Position numbers and translations under genes: made by a program. This document shows, piece by piece, positions 8,970-19,054 of a DNA stretch of 31,589 bases. The notes under the pieces are model-generated. The model saw only the letters and a list, made by a program, of their open reading frames with translations, had not been told where the DNA came from and did not search any database. The stretch's first letter is position 1; each line of letters begins with the position of its first letter. This DNA is from Acanthamoeba lenticulata (lineage: Eukaryota > Discosea > Longamoebia > Acanthamoebidae). The stretch covers positions 1-31,589 of the forward strand of contig NAVB01000212.1 in assembly GCA_002179805.1 (NCBI GenBank), in the 5' to 3' direction.

Positions 8970-11374
8970 ATGCTTCGTCCGTCGCTGTGTGCGATTGTCC
9001 TCGCGCTGGCCTTGGTGGCCTTGGCTGCGGCCTCTGCTCCGGCCTCCCGTGGGTTTGAGCCCGCTGACGCAAACGGCCTCCAGTTTGTCGTTGATCTGGC
9101 TAAGGTAAGGCTCAACTTCCTGCGCTTTTTGCTCCCGGCGCACGCACTAAACAGTGTCGGTCGGCGCAGCCCACCACCGAGTGGAAGCACTACTGGAAGG
9201 AGTGCGTGGGTTCGGGCCATGCCCTGCTGGCTCTCCGTGAGGACTACCGGTCGCACCTGGAGATGGCGCGCCGCGACCTCGGCGTCAAGTATGTGGTACG
9301 GACACGAAACTTTCCTCCACTTCTTCCTTCCTCCCCAAGAAGAGGCCTCGTGGTGTACTCCAACCCGCGGCCCTATCCCGATAAAAACGAGATCGGCCAT
9401 TCGCTGCGCCCATATTTTTGTCGACACAAACAAGAAACCTCGAGCTTTCCACGCACTAACTTCTCCGCTTTCCTCGTTCTTGGTGGCCACACCAGAGGTT
9501 CCACGCGATCTTTGACGATGACATGAGCACCCTGCTCTCCGTCGATGCTGATGGCAAGCCCACCTACTCGTTCTTCAACCTCGATTCCATCTACGACTTC
9601 CTCCTGAGCATCGGCATGAAGCCCTACGTTGAGCTCAGGTATAGAGCTCCTCCTTCTCCTCCTTCTCCCATGTTCTTCTGACAGTTGCGCTGGACAGCTT
9701 CATGCCCGAGGCCCTCGCGTCCAACTCGACCTACGTCTTCCACTACAAGGGCAACACCTCGCCGCCCAAGGTACTTGTTCCCTCCTCTCCTCCCATTTTT
9801 GATTGGTTAATTGTTTTTAATTTTACTTTAATGACACAGCCATCGCTGACTCCCTTTCGCTTGTGCAGGACTACAACAAGTGGGCCGACCTGGTGAGCGC
9901 TTTCGTGCACCACGTCATCCGCCGCTACGGCATCGAGGAGGTACGCTCAGTTTGAGCTTTGAATTTAGGATCGCGTGTTCATGCAAGGTTCCTCTGTTGG
10001 CCATGATGATTCTCAACCCCTTCCCCCCAATTCTCTTCTCTTCTCTTCTAGGTGCGCTCGTGGTACTTTGAGGTGTGGAACGAGCCCAACCTCGACTTCT
10101 GGTCCGGCACCCAGGCCGACTACTTCACGCTCTACAGCTACACCTCGCAGGCCATCAAGCGGATCGATTCGCGCCTTCGCGTCGGCGGCCCCGCCACCGC
10201 CCAGAGCCAGTGGATCCCCGAGTTCATGAACTTCGTCCGTGCCAACAGCCGTACGCATTCCGATCATTTCACCTTTTTGACCCCAAAATTCCTGACCTCG
10301 CGGCCAATGGCGTTGTGCGTGTAGTGCCGCTCGACTTTGTTTCGACCCACGAGTACCCGACCGATGTGGTGCCGCTTCAGCGCGACATCCTGAAGAAGGT
10401 GTTCACCAAGACGAGGCAGGAGGCCTGGCCTTACCCTGTCGTCTACTCCGAGTACAACAGCGGTCTGTTCTCTCCCGGCAAGCACGACGACCCCTACGCC
10501 TCGGCCTTTGTTATGTACAACGTGCAGGACATTCAGGGCATCGTTGAGATCATGTCATACTGGACCTTCTCCGACATCTTCGAGGAGCAGGGCTTCTCGT
10601 CGACCCCCTTCCAGCAGGGCTTTGGCATGATGACCATCCACAAGGTCCCTAAGCCCGTCTACAGGTTCGTTGCGCATCTTGGCCTCTTTCCGTCCGAGCG
10701 GCGACAAACACGCGTTTGTCCTGAAGACTGATCATTGACTGCGCATGATCATGGCCATCGATTCATGCAGGGCGTTCGAGATCCTGCACCGCACCGGTAA
10801 GGAGCGTGTTGCCGTTTCGGGCCCCGACCACCCCACTGTGGGCACCTTCGCGATCCTCAACCGCGAAAAGAAGGAGATCATCATCATTGCCTTCAACCAC
10901 AACATTCCCGACAAGCCGATCAAGACCGAGACCGTCACCATCTCCGTTAACAACGTATGCCCTCTTCTCAAAAACTTGCCTGTTGACCAAGGAAGAGGAC
11001 TCATTCTCGTTTTCGGGGCTGGTCTTGATGATGATGACTATGAAACAGCTCGGGGTTCAGGCCAGCGGCTACGGCACGCTCGAGAGGATTGATGACACCC
11101 ACAGCAACCCCGCCGCGCTGTGGCGCATGATGGGCAGCCCCGAGTACCTCTTCCGCGAGCAGGTCATCATGCTCCAAGAGGCCAGCCGCCTCGAGCAAGA
11201 GAAGATCAACTACTCGTTCAACCGCACCACCTCGGTATGAATGCCTCCCACACCACCCGCTACTTGGTCAGGTGAATCCCTCGCTCACTCCAGGGCCTTT
11301 TCGGACAGGTTGTAACGTTCGATCCGTTCTACCTGCCGGCCCAGGGTGTGGCCGCCATCACCCTCCGCTTCTGA
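8970..11374 (+). CDS. Secreted GH39-family glycosidase (beta-xylosidase / alpha-L-iduronidase type)
   Basis: Exons: 8970-9104, 9170-9295, 9496-9638, 9698-9770, 9869-9940, 10052-10250, 10325-10664, 10771-10954, 11049-11234, 11294-11374, giving 512 aa. A signal peptide occupies about residues 1-24 ([20 protein letters not shown]). GH39 enzymes are retaining (beta/alpha)8 glycosidases. Motifs present are [11 protein letters not shown] on an early strand, [14 protein letters not shown] with the expected acid/base Glu194, [10 protein letters not shown], and [10 protein letters not shown] with the expected nucleophile Glu292. [10 protein letters not shown] and [16 protein letters not shown] follow, then a C-terminal beta domain ending VAAITLRF. 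Both catalytic glutamates are intact, so activity is expected. Beta-xylosidase and alpha-L-iduronidase specificity cannot be told apart here. The product is probably lysosomal or secreted. The start was chosen because it gives the signal peptide directly. Confidence 0.9.
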
Positions 11375-11417
11375 GCGGCTCTTTAGGAGTTACCCTCTTT
11401 GGTCCTGGCACCAAATT

Positions 11418-11423
11418 AATAAA
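11418..11423 (+). terminator. Candidate AATAAA polyadenylation signal of the GH39 gene
   Basis: AATAAA lies 44 nt after the GH39 stop codon and before the next plus-strand gene (11540), a fitting position for a cleavage signal. Confidence 0.45.
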
Positions 11424-11539
11424 CGAATTGGGTCTTTGCAACCAAACTCCTTCTCGCTTTTCTGGTCCAAGCATGTAGCGGCTCTTGTTCTTCTTGTTCT
11501 TCTAGTTTTCTTTCGCCACACACCACTACACAGCGCACG

Positions 11540-12046
11540 ATGGGCTACGGGGCCGACTTTGAGGCTGGCCTTTGTGGTTGCTGTGGCGACTGCGATATTT
11601 GTAGGTCTTCCTCGCAACGCAGTCGAGTAGCCCCAGGATTCTAACGACTTCTTCCTCTCACTCTCAGGTCTCTGCTCGTTCTGCTGCCCGTGTGTCCAGT
11701 TCGGCCGAAATGTCGAGGCTCATGACAGTACCCTGCCCTGTGCCAGCTGCTGTGCGTGTGGATGTGCGTGCCTCTTTCTCTTCTACTACTCGCCTTTGTC
11801 GGCGTGCTTCGGGCATGGCTGCCTCATGCTCCAGAACCGCATCAACATCCGCCACGAGCTGGGCTACCGCGTACGCCTTGCGCCCTCAAAGCTTCGTCGG
11901 CCTTTTCTCGTGAGGGTGGTGCGCTCACAAACGTTGGTCCGTACGCGCAGAGAGACGACTGCATAGATTTCTTCAAGATCATCTGCTGTCCGCTGTGTAT
12001 CCTCGCCCAGGACGGTCGCGAGCTAAAAATGCGCGGGCGGAGGTAG
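11540..12046 (+). CDS. PLAC8-family cysteine-rich protein
   Basis: Exons: 11540-11600, 11668-11870, 11951-12046, giving 119 aa. Cys-rich with the PLAC8 arrangement: GLCGCCGDCDICLCSFCCPC, with the CCPCVQFGRN core, then CASCCACGCACLFLFYYSPL forming a hydrophobic segment, and CCPLCILAQDGRELKMRG at the C-terminus. PLAC8 proteins (plant PCR/FW2.2 and animal cornifelin/PLAC8 relatives) are small membrane-associated proteins linked to metal transport or cell-size control; the role here is unknown. The long second exon reads through GTGCGTGCC without splicing, which keeps the Cys pattern. Its stop is 77 bp from the stop of the convergent FBPase gene. Confidence 0.85.
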
Positions 12047-12123
12047 GCCAGTTCCGGAAGAAGACAAATACTAAAGCGGAAGAACAACCAAAAACTATTT
12101 GACGTTCATGCAACACCACACCT

Positions 12124-13606
12124 TCAGAGGGCGGCCTTGTCCTCGGCGGCGAAGAAGCTCTCGAGGTCGTTGACGAGGTCCGCCGAGCCGAGGAAGACTG
12201 GGCAGCGATCGTGGATGCCCTTGGGCTCCAGGTCCAGAATGCGGCCGGTGCCCGTGGAGCCCTTGCCGCCGGCTTGCTCCATGAGGAAGGCCATGGGGTT
12301 GGCCTCGTACAGCAGCCGCAGCTTGCCCTGCTTGGAGCGCTTGTCCGCCGGGTACATGAAGATGCCGCCGTAGACGAGCGTCCTGTGCACATCGGCCACC
12401 ATGCTGCATCCCCAGGGCGCGAGTCAAAACAGAGGTCGTACAACAAGTAGCGAAATCGAAGCAAAAAAGGGTAGACGACGAATGTACCTGCCCACGTAGC
12501 GGGCCGAGAAGGGGTTGCCCTTGGGCGGGTTCTTGACGCTGGCGACGTATCGCGTAACGGGCTCATACCAAAAGGCGCTGTTACCCTCGTTCACGGAGTA
12601 GATGTTGCCCTTGGCCGGCACCTTGATGTTGGGGTGCGTCAGCACAAACTCACCGGCCGTGGTGTCGAGCGTGAACCCGTTGACGCCGTTGCCGCTGCTG
12701 AGAACCAGCATGGTGGCCGTGCCGTAGAGCGTGTAGCCAGCGGTCACCTGCGTTCCACACACCAGTCAGCTGACCTGACGACTACGATTCGACGCGAAAA
12801 GCAAGCCTCACAAAGAGAGACCACGTACGAGCTGCCTGCCGGGCTGGAGGAGGTCCTCCATGAAGTCCGCAGGGGCCGTGACGCCCTTGGGGCTCTTGCG
12901 GTGGTAGATACCAAAGATGGTACCTGTTGTTCACCATCAGCACACGTGAGAGGTAGGCTCAGGCCTGGGCGGAAGATAAGGCTGTGGTACCGATGGAAAC
13001 GTTGGCGTCGATGTTGGACGAACCGTCAAGCGGATCGAACACGGCGACGTACTTGCCCAAAGAGGCCTCGACCACAATAGGTTGCTCGTTCTCTTCGCTA
13101 TCATCGGGCGCCATGTGAGCGTGGTGCTACCACCGCACAGTCGTGTAGCGTCGCTGAGCGTACCTGACCATGACGCAGACCTTCTTGCTGCGCTTAAGCG
13201 CGGTGATGAAGGCCTCATTGGCGATGACGTCCAGCTTCTTCACCACCTCACTGCAGGAAGGGTGTACACGGTACGTAAGGAAAGTTCTTGCTAACCAGAA
13301 GGTCGGGGCGGTTGCACGCACCCCTGTACGTTGGTCGTTCCCTCGACGCCGTAGAGGTCGAAGATACCAGCGGCTCGCACCTGGGCAGACACGTACTTCG
13401 ACGCAATCTCGATAGCGTGCAGCAAAATCGACAGATCTCCCTGCGTCGCTCCGTTAGCAAAGTAAGACGCGGCGCAAACTTTCACGCTACGCCCTAGCCC
13501 TGGAGGACGTAGGATATCCTACCTGAGCAGTCGGGTGGTGGTGCTGCTCCTCCAGGATAAACTGGGTCAGGGTCATTGGGTAGGCCTGCCTTCCTTGAGT
13601 TTCCAT
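12124..13606 (-). CDS. FBP1: Fructose-1,6-bisphosphatase
   Basis: Class I FBPase hydrolyses fructose 1,6-bisphosphate to fructose 6-phosphate and phosphate in the cytosol, the committed step of gluconeogenesis. Exons on the minus strand: 13606-13523, 13440-13322, 13250-13164, 13097-12991, 12923-12829, 12747-12488, 12403-12124, giving 343 aa, the family norm. Motifs: [50 protein letters not shown], the metal/active-site signature [61 protein letters not shown] and [20 protein letters not shown]. The frame stays open upstream to 13897, but the start at [10 protein letters not shown] matches the family N-terminus. Confidence 0.96.
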
Positions 13607-14103
13607 TGCGAGATGTGCGTGAGATGCGAGAGTGTAGACTCGTTGACGCGAGAGTGGCCTGGTCCGCGTGTGCTTGGTGAGTAAAGGGCGATAATGAGGG
13701 ATAGCGGGCTGCCCCAAACGCCGGACAGTCAGCGGGGACACCGATAAAGTCGACAAGTTCGGTACGTCCTGGTCATCACAACGGAAACGGGTGGAAATCT
13801 CGGCGGCACGAACACTTTCGCGATCCTTCCCGCCTTGTTTGGCTCTTCGCCGCACCGCTACGGTTGGGCCCAACAACGAGGACCCCCTACAACCCAAACA
13901 GAGAGCCTAAAGAACAGAAGAATTTGTGCTCCTTCTCCCAAACGAAGCCCAACCTGTACAAGACGCCGTGACTGAGGGAAAGAAACGCTGTCCCAGCTTT
14001 CTACAAGTGGCCAGACTGGAACGGGTCTGTCGTTGGGTCCAAAACGCAAAGAAGTCAACTACGTGCAAGGACTGAGGTTGAAAGGAGAAGGAAATCGAAA
14101 GGT
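13607..14103. other. Intergenic region upstream of FBPase (497 bp)
   Basis: It lies between the FBPase start (13606, minus) and the stop of the next minus-strand gene (14104). It should hold that gene's 3' UTR and the FBPase promoter. Minus-strand frames stay open here by chance but lack conserved sequence. No clear TATA box, repeat or RNA gene seen. Confidence 0.5.
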
Positions 14104-15604
14104 TCACGTACTGGTGCTCTTCTTCCGCTTCTTGACGGTGGGCGAGAGGGGTGTGGAGATGCTGCTGCTGCTGCTGCTGGGTGTAGAGGTCTGTGTGCTG
14201 GACGTAGGCGTAGTTTGCACCCCGGCAGACGAGGTACCTCGTGTGGATCGTGGCGCGGCCTGTCTCGGCGTAGGCGGTACCAGGACCGCTTTGATAACAG
14301 AAAATGAAGATAACAACGAGGAGCAAACGCATGAGAGGATCAGCACGACTTCCAGAGGAGGAGGAGCACGACTTTGAGAGGACTACGCACCCACGGGCGG
14401 GTAGGCCGGGTAGAGAACCGACGATTCAGTGGTGTCCACTGAGTCGGCCTGGATGGCGGCGTCGGCCTTGGGCCGGGCCGTCTGCGACAGCATGAACCGT
14501 GTTTGCTCATCGTACGCCTGCTTGTAGATGATGGCCTGGTCGTTCTTCCACGTCGTGTAGGTCTGACACATGAACCTTATCTGCAAGGAAACGTTTCATC
14601 GTTCAGCAACAGGAAGCGCAAGTAGCGGGAGAGAGAGGACGCTACCGAGAGGGCGATGAGAAGGGCGAACACGAGGGCGAAGAAGGAGGCCGTCGTGTCG
14701 GCGTCATTGGCAGCGAGCACGATGGCCACCTGCAGCGGCGAGAAGTAGCTGCGCCGGTGTAGACACATTGGAGAAGGATCGGTCGCACGGTCAGTCGCGG
14801 CTCGAGGGGAAGGCGGCGTGTAGGATGTGGGTCGTACCAGAACACGATCTGCGAGATGATGGGCGGGTCCCAGACGAGGAGCTCGCTTACCTCGGTGATG
14901 TCGTTACCAAACACCTGCACGAACCGATAGGAAAAGAAAAAGCGTATGCCATGCACATACACGTGTGAGCTACGCTGGCGGATGACCTCGCCACGCTCAC
15001 TCAATGCGTACAGAGGACCCGGACGACTTGCGCGGGCTCGTGATGGTGGTGTGCATATTGGGCGACTTCAGCTTCTGCATGGGTGGAGCCAGTAGGAGAA
15101 GGAAGAGGATGTGAGTAAGTGCATGATGGACGGAGAAGGGCGAAGGGCAAAAAAACGAACCTGTGCACCAACCCGATGGAAGATCTGATAACTTCTCTTC
15201 TTGGAGAAGAAACGCACGGCAAAAAGGAGGCTCAGCGCCAACAGCCCCACGCCAAACGGCAGCTGCAGCATAGAACGGGAGGAACAAAAAGTAAGGACTC
15301 ATCTTGGGGTGGACATCATCTGGAGTGGACATCTGGCAAGCGTACCCGCCAAGCCTGTGGAAGGGCAAACTTGGACAGCACCAGGAGCACGTTCAGAGCC
15401 ACTACGATCGTGTATCTGTATTGCATCGCCAATCAGCTAACAACTCAACCATCAGGTGCCAAAAAACGCCACACCCTACCCGATTTCCTTGAAGGTTCCA
15501 TCGCTTGCGGATTGAAGGGTTTCTGCCAGATCGTCATAGGCAGCAATTGGATGGAGAAGCACACGCCACCACGACCACCTCAGCTCTTCGTCGTCGTGTC
15601 CCAT
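14104..15604 (-). CDS. Multi-pass membrane protein, Nur1/DUF2418-like (putative nuclear-envelope protein)
   Basis: Exons on the minus strand: 15604-15480, 15415-15346, 15262-15161, 15074-15012, 14914-14838, 14748-14646, 14580-14391, 14288-14104, giving 304 aa with consistent phases. Hydrophobic segments lie at about 43-62 (YTIVVALNVLLVLSKFAL), 66-84 (LPFGVGLLALSLLFAVRFF) and 165-182 (SFFALVFALLIALS). Between them are a short basic Ser-rich loop and the core LVWDPPIISQIVFCYFSPL (residues 133-151). After the last segment, TWKNDQAIIYKQAYDEQTRF precedes a Ser/Thr/Pro tail with SSSSSSIS and a terminal KKRKK. The WDPP...FSPL core followed by a membrane span and a KDxxIIYxEVxxEY-like helix recalls fungal nuclear rim protein 1 (Nur1, DUF2418), an inner nuclear membrane protein that anchors heterochromatin and rDNA. 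That match is from memory, so the family call is moderate; the membrane topology is clearer. Confidence 0.6.
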
Positions 15605-15753
15605 CGATGTCTTACAAAGCACGATTTGAGGATGGTCCTCACAATTATTGTAGATAAAAGCTCTTTTCAGAAACCTAAAATAAAACAAAAAATTAATTAC
15701 TAAAACTAAACGAAAAGCGGCCAACAACGAAGACGCACATCGCACGGAGCAAG

Positions 15754-17175
15754 ATGGAGGCCGCAGGCAAGGCTGTTGCTGATTCGCTAGCTGAGGTACA
15801 GGAACGGCGTGAACCGCTGTCCTTGTTGCCTTACCAGTCACGGGAGAAGCGACCAGAAAGCAACCACTACTTCTACGACCCATCGCTCTTTCGCCACCTC
15901 GATTTGCTCACGCGAAATGTCGATTTGATTCGCGATGAGCTGCATGCTGCCTTGGGTTCCAAGATCGTCTCGGCCGACTCTCGCAATGGGGCAGAGTTGT
16001 CGGGCGTGTGGTGCGAGGATAAGCAATTTGAAGAATTCTACCAAAGCACGAAGAATCAACAGGCAATTTCCCTCTTCTTAGCCCCTCTTCCCTACTGCTG
16101 TCTTGTTGACTGCGTGCATGTGTGCAACACAGGGGTGGTTGCATTGGTGGTCCGTCACGAACCCTGAGCGGCCCAACCACGACTGGACTATCTTCGGTCT
16201 CATGAACAACGGCAAATACATGACTGAGAACTGCGCGGTACCTGCCCCCTCCCTTGCCTTCGTCCTCTCCTTCAACTCATGACGGTATGACACGACACGA
16301 CACTCGCACATAGCTATGTCCACAAACGACGAAGCTGCTGGGCCAGGTGCCGAGCATCCGCGTGGCTGGCTTCTCGCGCATCCAGCCCCGCTCCGGCATC
16401 GAAACTCACAAGGGTTTTACCGGTGCGCTGCGTGTGTGCGTATGTGTGCGCGTGCGTGTGCGTGTGCGTGTTTGTCTGCTCGCGTGGCTGGCGGTTCCTA
16501 CAAAACGGCCAGAAGAAAAAGAAGGGAGAGCTCATCACTCCCCAACCGCGGCGTGCCGCTGCACTGCAGGTCGAATCTACGGCGCGCTGGCCTATCACCT
16601 GGGCCTCGTGATCCCGCCCGAGGGCGCGAGCCTCGTGTGCGGCCCAGAAGGTGCCGCGCACCCCCCTTCGCCCAACAACGCAACACGCGTGACGAACACG
16701 AATGGGGGGGGGGGATGACAGTGCACCATTGGCGGGAAGCGGGAGAGGTCATCGTGTTCGACGACACGTACCCACACTCGGCTTGGAACGACAGCGATTC
16801 GGAGCGGATCATCTTGTACATTGACTTCAAGATCCCCGATGTATGCCCCCCCCCCCAACTGCCCCTTTATCTCCCGCTTTAGTGCCTCTCCACTTGCAGT
16901 GCACGTAAATTTCTGATGGCACTTGTTGTCGGCTGCCCGGCAGGACGTTGAGCGTCAGCTGCCGCCACAGGACCCCCGCGAGTTCGGTCCCGAGCTGGAG
17001 AACGATTCGGACAATGAGCAGGAGGACGAGCAAGTGCTGCAAGAGTGGCTCAAGCTGCTGTACGCACCTCTTTCACCAGAATACATGATTTTACTTAAAT
17101 AATTAAGTAAATAAATAAACGCAACTTACTCGATTTGTGTTTTGTGCGTTCAGGGGTCAGAACCGCCGTGCTTGA
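15754..17175 (+). CDS. Aspartyl/asparaginyl beta-hydroxylase-domain protein
   Basis: Exons: 15754-16062, 16133-16237, 16314-16422, 16570-16650, 16722-16840, 16944-17059, 17154-17175, giving 286 aa. The cupin-like 2-oxoglutarate/Fe(II) domain spans about residues 100-245: HWWSVTNPERPNHDWTIFGL, CPQTTKLLGQVPSIRVAGFS, SGIETHKGFTGRIYGALAYH, LGLVIPPEGA, HHWREAGEVIVFDDTYPHSA, WNDSDSERIILYIDF. Expected iron ligands are His170 (ETHKG) and His220 (YPHSAWN), with Arg at SERIIL for 2-oxoglutarate. The C-terminus is acidic (ENDSDNEQEDEQ). No signal peptide or N-terminal membrane anchor is visible, unlike animal ASPH, so a cytosolic oxygenase is inferred; its substrate is unknown. Intron 1 starts with GC (CAG|GCAATT) and ends CACAG; only this junction restores the frame. 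The last coding exon is just 22 nt (LGQNRRA). Confidence 0.85.
16288..16305 (+). repeat. ACGAC-type pentamer repeat in beta-hydroxylase intron 2
   Basis: A short CGACA tandem (GACACGACACGACAC) lies just before the acceptor at 16313. Similar runs occur in introns of two other genes in the window (see findings). Confidence 0.7.
16436..16482. repeat. GT/GC dinucleotide-like tract in beta-hydroxylase intron 3
   Basis: GTGTGCGTATGTGTGCGCGTGCGTG-type sequence fills the first part of the intron at 16423-16569, another purine/pyrimidine alternating tract like that in the kinase intron. Confidence 0.75.
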
Positions 17176-17394
17176 TCGACCAGTCGGTGACCCCTTCGGT
17201 GAGTCCTGCTTTCAAGAATTTTTTTTATTAAAATCAAAAATCAAAAATCACTTTTTCCGACACATTTCCCAGTCCGGTGCGATGTCGCAGAGAAAAAGCA
17301 AAAATCTGCGTTTTTTCTCTAAGGTGCGTCGGCAAGAAAAGGCTTCCTTGGTAGGTGATCGATTTTCCATTCACATCACACAAAGCCTCTCATC

Positions 17395-18045
17395 ATGTCG
17401 GAAGCTGAGATCGCCCTTTTCGATCCCACTCAAAAGAAGAAGAAGCGGACGAAGAAGGCCGCCGTTGATGCCGTGAGCGAGGAGGCCAAGTCCACTGACG
17501 CCTCCCCCGCTCAAACCACCTCGGATGAGGTTGCCCCGTCATCCAATGGCGACGATTCCTCGGCCAGCAAGGTCGATGTCGAGGACTACTCTTACGAGAC
17601 GCTCCTCCACCGCGTTTTCGAGCTCGTGGGCGAAAAGCCCGATCAGAAGCGCTCCAAGCGTGTGCCTCTGCCCGAGGCCTACCTTGTGGGCACGAGCAGG
17701 ACGCTGTGGTCCAACTTCCCGGCGATCGTGAAGGCCCTTAACCGCAACCCCCAGCATCTGTTGACCTACGTCATCGTCGAGTTGGGTACCACAGCCAACT
17801 TGGACGGCAGCGGCCGCGTCGTCATCAAGGGTCGCTTCATGCCCAAGCAGCTCGAATCGCTGCTCAAGAACTACATCGATGAGTACGTGGTGTGCAAGAC
17901 CTGCAAGGGCCGCGACACTGTCCTCAAGAAGGAGAACCGTCTTCACTTCCTGGTCTGCCAGTCCGTGGTGTGCGGATCGTCTCGTTCGGTGCCGCCCCTC
18001 AACAAGGGTTACGTCCACAACATTCGCCGCAAGAAGGGCGTCTAA
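17395..18045 (+). CDS. EIF2S2: eIF2 beta, translation initiation factor 2 subunit 2
   Basis: eIF2 beta is part of the eIF2-GTP-Met-tRNAi ternary complex and contacts eIF5 and eIF2B through Lys-rich blocks. This is one uninterrupted exon of 216 aa, the only intronless gene in the window. It starts MSEAEIALFDPTQKKKKRTK; the phrase LFDPTQKKKKK is typical of the first K-block. Only that one basic block is visible, versus three in animals, and the protein is shorter than human (about 333 aa). The conserved core follows: DYSYETLLHRVFELV, KRVPLPEAYLVGTSRTLWSN, EELGTT-like VIVELGTTANLDGSGRVVIK, GRFMPKQLESLLKNYIDEYV. The C-terminal zinc ribbon is CKTC ... CQSVVC, with four residues in the second pair where two are usual. 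The protein ends NKGYVHNIRRKKGV. Confidence 0.94.
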   Translation: MSEAEIALFDPTQKKKKRTKKAAVDAVSEEAKSTDASPAQTTSDEVAPSSNGDDSSASKVDVEDYSYETLLHRVFELVGEKPDQKRSKRVPLPEAYLVGTSRTLWSNFPAIVKALNRNPQHLLTYVIVELGTTANLDGSGRVVIKGRFMPKQLESLLKNYIDEYVVCKTCKGRDTVLKKENRLHFLVCQSVVCGSSRSVPPLNKGYVHNIRRKKGV

Positions 18046-18540
18046 ATTTCTTTTCTACATCCAATCTCATCTCTATCTGCGCCGATTTTTTCTCGCTTTC
18101 GTACTCCTTGACTCGGATCGCTTCATCGGCGGTCCTGTACACATTGCTCTCCGTTTCACTCTTCTCCTCAGACGGAATCGTAATAAATCTTCAATTGAAC
18201 CCCAGTTCGCAGCTGGCTCTTTTTTATGGGCGTTGGCTGCGCACCAAGGATACTTCGCCACCAGCTGGCACTAGGCCTTTTTGTTTACGAAGGTGTTGTG
18301 CAGCCAGAGAACTGGTGTTGGCACTTTTTTCCGACGAGTCACACATGCCATGTGATGCGTTTTTGAAGACGCGCCTGTGAATGGCACCATCAGCAGCGTT
18401 TGTGTACAGCTGTTGTAGGCCGTGAACTTGCGCCAGCCAGAAGCAGAGACAAAAGGCTGTGGTTAATTTATAGAAAAAAAAAAAAAAAACAAGAAACAAA
18501 AAAGCACGACCTGTTTGATTACGGAATCTTTTAAACAAAC
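18046..18540. other. Intergenic region after eIF2 beta (495 bp)
   Basis: It holds the eIF2 beta 3' UTR with an AATAAA at 18182-18187 and, nearer the next gene, a run of 16 A at 18474-18489. No conserved reading frame, tRNA or other RNA gene was seen on either strand. Confidence 0.6.
18182..18187 (+). terminator. Candidate AATAAA polyadenylation signal of eIF2 beta
   Basis: AATAAA lies 137 nt after the stop codon, the only canonical hexamer between this stop and the next plus-strand gene. Confidence 0.45.
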
Positions 18541-18922
18541 ATGTCGGCTCGCGGTGTGCGCACGATTATCCGGCCAGTGAACAATGCCTCCTATTTCTAC
18601 CGAACCAACCAGTTCTTGAAGGAGGTTACAATTGAGGAACCTGCCATCACTATCTCCTTCCTTCTTGGCGGCATCGGTATCGACTCCCCCCCCCCTTGTC
18701 TCTTTAAATTACCATCTTCAGGGCTCATCCAAGTTTTCTAGGTGTTGCGTTGACCTACCTGGCCATGCCCAAGATCCGCAGCTACTACGTCCCCTTCAAG
18801 AGCCCCAAGCAAGGTGCCCCAGCGCCTAATTATTTTCATTATTAATTATTGATTCATTTTCTTACACTGGCGAGATGTCACCCACAAATCCAACCACAGC
18901 GTGGCTCGGCGAGCACTACTAG
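18541..18922 (+). CDS. Small single-span membrane protein, NDUFA3 (complex I B9)-like
   Basis: Exons: 18541-18676, 18742-18813, 18900-18922, giving 76 aa. One transmembrane span lies at about residues 36-55 (ITISFLLGGIGVALTYLAMP), preceded by NQFLKEVTIEEPA and followed by KIRSYYVPFKSPKQ and a terminal AWLGEHY. The pattern of a short N-terminus, FLK...(D/E)EP, a hydrophobic SFxxGG span and a PxxxxYxxPF exit resembles the B9/NDUFA3 accessory subunit of mitochondrial complex I. The match is short, so the assignment is tentative. The last exon is chosen by phase, its CCACAG acceptor, and an AATAAA 21 nt after the stop. Reading straight through exon 2 instead gives a stop at 18843-18845. Confidence 0.5.
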
Positions 18923-18943
18923 TGGTGTCAAAGCGACAAAGCC

Positions 18944-18949
18944 AATAAA
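18944..18949 (+). terminator. Candidate AATAAA polyadenylation signal of the NDUFA3-like gene
   Basis: AATAAA lies 21 nt beyond the proposed stop at 18922 and before the convergent helicase gene's stop at 19055. This supports the chosen last exon. Confidence 0.45.
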
Positions 18950-19054
18950 CCCTAAACCATCCACTTGCACGAGCGTAAGAAAAACCCAAGTGCTCTTCTA
19001 CTGCAGCGTTGGCTGGGCATTGGGCATCGTCAGCACTACCGCCGTTATCATCCT

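Noticed and set aside
13487..13897. N-terminal extension of FBPase by 97 residues
   Set aside because: The frame is open, but the sequence is unlike any FBPase. The internal start at 13606 aligns with the family N-terminus.
13907..14332. Alternative last exon of the Nur1-like gene containing a Gln run
   Set aside because: It needs a different phase from the preceding exon. The 14288-14104 frame joins in phase and ends with a plausible Ser/Thr/Lys tail.
18046..18540. Search for a tRNA or snRNA gene in the intergenic region after eIF2 beta
   Set aside because: No cloverleaf arms, B-box-like GGTTCGAATCC or snRNA-type element could be found by eye.
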